64,000 bases of DNA from Phocaeicola faecium (GTDB lineage: Bacteria > Bacteroidota > Bacteroidia > Bacteroidales > Bacteroidaceae). The stretch lies in contig NZ_JACSPQ010000001.1 in NCBI RefSeq assembly GCF_014837055.1, positions 1,235,970 to 1,299,969 of the forward strand. The letters are read 5' to 3'. Of this stretch, positions 62,528 through 64,000 are shown piece by piece (within the stretch, counting starts at the first letter, position 1; every line of letters starts with the position of its first letter). The notes below the pieces were generated by a model. That model saw only the letters and a program-made list of their open reading frames with translations, was not told the origin of the DNA and ran no database searches. The translations under genes and the position numbers were made by a program.

Positions 62528-63832
62528 ATGATGAAAAAATTAAATATATTTACGCTGGGCATGGCGCTGGTAGCCGGATTGTCCTCGTGTGAAATGGCAG
62601 ACGAAATGAGAGGCAACGGATCTTCCACCGAAACAGGAAGTCTGGAATTGTCGGTGGCTGTGGCTCAAACAGAAAGCCGTGCTGATACGGGAAGCAGCAT
62701 TTCTACAGATAACTTCGACGTGGTAATCACGAATACGGAAAATGCAGAAAATACGTACACTTATACTTACTCGGAACTGCCTAAGCCTTTAACTCTGCCG
62801 ACAGGTACGTATACGGTTTCGGCAAGTACGGAAGGCGATATCCAAACACAAATGAGTGCCCCGTATTATGAAGGCACCGAAACGCTGACCATAACCAACG
62901 GAGTAACGTCGCAGGTAGAGGTGGTTTGTAAAATGGCAAACACCAAAATCGACATGGGTTACAGCGATGATTTTAAAAGCATGTTCCAATCATGGACTAT
63001 TAACATTGACGACGGAGACAGCCATGTCATTACTTTCTCTAACGAGAACGTAAACGACACCATTGTTTACTGGCATTTGGGCGACAATGTTACGACCATG
63101 ACGATGAATATCGAAGCCACTACGACCGATGGTACGAAAATCACCGACCAGAAACAATTCACCAAAGCGGATGCTGACCAGTCGTATGGCGACGACAGCG
63201 ACAACTTTACGGGAGGCGATGTACTGAATATCAACATCGACATCGATGAAAACGAACCTTCGGAAGATAACCGTCCGCAGATTGGTTTCATTATCAATGT
63301 TGACATTACTTTCAGTGATACCAACGAAACAGTTGAAATCCCGGTAGAGGATGTACCGACTGAACCGGAAGAACCGGGGGATGAAAATGCACCGACCATG
63401 CAAATGCCAAGCGATGGAAATATTGTTTATACGCTGAATGGCAGCGATCAGCCTGCAAGTGCAGATGTTATTATCAGCGCCCCCAACGGACTGAAGTCTA
63501 TGATCGTAAAGATTGTTGCCGGAAATGAAGATTTTGGAACAACCATCAGCGATTTAAGCAGATTGGGATTGGATTTTGTAAACGGAGTTGAGATGGTAGG
63601 TAACGAGATAATAGGAGAGGTACTCGGAGCATTTTTAGGTGATTCATCTGTAAGCGCTCCCAGTGTAGACGATACTTCTTATACATTCCCGGTAGGAGCT
63701 TTCTTCAATTTAATGAATGGATTTGGAGCCACAGCCCCGAACGCACACACATTCCAAATCACATTGGAAGATCAAAAAGGCAATAAAGTAGAAGATGAAC
63801 TGCGGGTTACTATCAATCCGGCAGCAGAATAA
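62528..63832 (+). CDS. DUF4493 lipoprotein 2
   Basis: 434 residues. Double ATG start (62528/62531); lipobox in LGMALVAGLSSCEMADE. First domain (about 35-245) is DUF4493-like (GSLELSVAVAQTESRAD, LPTGTYTVSAST.GD). An acidic Pro/Glu linker (VPTEPEEPGDE) follows, then a second C-terminal domain (about 285-434) that repeats the strand pattern. It is 27 bp after lipoprotein 1 and 21 bp before lipoprotein 3, so all three share a transcript. Confidence 0.87.
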   Translation: MMKKLNIFTLGMALVAGLSSCEMADEMRGNGSSTETGSLELSVAVAQTESRADTGSSISTDNFDVVITNTENAENTYTYTYSELPKPLTLPTGTYTVSASTEGDIQTQMSAPYYEGTETLTITNGVTSQVEVVCKMANTKIDMGYSDDFKSMFQSWTINIDDGDSHVITFSNENVNDTIVYWHLGDNVTTMTMNIEATTTDGTKITDQKQFTKADADQSYGDDSDNFTGGDVLNINIDIDENEPSEDNRPQIGFIINVDITFSDTNETVEIPVEDVPTEPEEPGDENAPTMQMPSDGNIVYTLNGSDQPASADVIISAPNGLKSMIVKIVAGNEDFGTTISDLSRLGLDFVNGVEMVGNEIIGEVLGAFLGDSSVSAPSVDDTSYTFPVGAFFNLMNGFGATAPNAHTFQITLEDQKGNKVEDELRVTINPAAE

Positions 63833-63853
63833 CCGTCAAAAAGATTAGTGAAT

Positions 63854-64000
63854 ATGAAAAAAATAGTATCAATTATATGCTCGATGTTTGCGTTCGTCTT
63901 ATTGATGGCATCTTGTCAAAATGAAGATGAATTGTCAAACAGCAACGTGGGTTACTTGCGCCTGAACTTAGGCGTCAACACCTCTGTCACCACCCGTGCC
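63854..64000 (+). CDS. DUF4493-like lipoprotein 3, N-terminal fragment
   Basis: ATG 63854 opens MKKIVSIICSMFAFVLLMAS and the lipobox Cys, then QNEDELSNSNVGYLRLNLGV, and the window ends at the 49th codon inside the first domain. The VGYLRLNLGV...TRA segment matches the start of DUF4493 in the two genes before it. Full length is unknown. Confidence 0.85.
   Translation, partial: MKKIVSIICSMFAFVLLMASCQNEDELSNSNVGYLRLNLGVNTSVTTRA

Overview
The window is bacterial chromosome from a Bacteroidaceae member (Bacteroides or Phocaeicola type). Evidence: a SusC/SusD polysaccharide-utilisation locus, a hybrid two-component system (HTCS) sensor, the cydAB-DUF4492 set, fimbrillin-like and DUF4493 lipoproteins, and many intergenic copies of the Bacteroidetes -7 promoter element TAnnTTTG, several with TTTG about 17-20 bp upstream. 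The species cannot be fixed from sequence alone. I see no rRNA, tRNA, CRISPR array, prophage or intact insertion sequence.

Layout. 1-7 kb: C-terminal part of a DPP-IV-like peptidase, a DUF4301 protein, a long RelA/SpoT enzyme, a DUF1573 protein and purN. 7-11.7 kb: a phosphate operon read leftward in the order porin, pstS, pstC, pstA, pstB, with no phoU. 11.8-15.1 kb: a 56-residue membrane protein, a GH51 arabinofuranosidase and mltG. 15.1-30 kb: a large HTCS regulator, nhaA, then a fructan-type PUL read leftward as susC, susD, GH32, sugar permease, fructokinase. 30-36.8 kb: radA, a GxxExxY gene between perfect 22-bp inverted repeats, an FAD-dependent dehydrogenase and the cytochrome bd operon. 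36.9-43.6 kb: a TolC/MacA/MacB-type pump and a LytS/LytTR-type two-component pair. 43.6-45.9 kb: a candidate small RNA and dnaA. 45.9-50.9 kb: a TolC-HlyD-ABC-2-ABC-2 export operon with no ATPase gene. 51-56.8 kb: an S41 peptidase lipoprotein, a coiled-coil protein, a fimbrillin/GLUG lipoprotein and glutamate dehydrogenase. 57-64 kb: a receiver-PPDK fusion protein, a frameshifted small gene, an AraC regulator and the start of a DUF4493 lipoprotein array cut by the window edge.

How parts work together. The PUL imports fructan or fructo-oligosaccharides through SusCD, cleaves them with GH32, takes fructose across the inner membrane and phosphorylates it; the HTCS is the likely but unproven regulator. 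The phosphate porin feeds the PstSCAB importer. The two efflux operons each carry their own outer-membrane TolC.

The most interesting unexplained signals are: (1) a dispersed family of imperfect hairpin repeats at eight intergenic sites, two of them inside operons; (2) a free-standing promoter-hairpin-terminator unit at 43639-43789 that looks like a roughly 116-nt small RNA; (3) the GxxExxY cassette bounded by inverted repeats; (4) a receiver-PPDK fusion lacking the phosphohistidine and PEP domains; and (5) a small gene at 60181-60440 that is intact except for one frame change.
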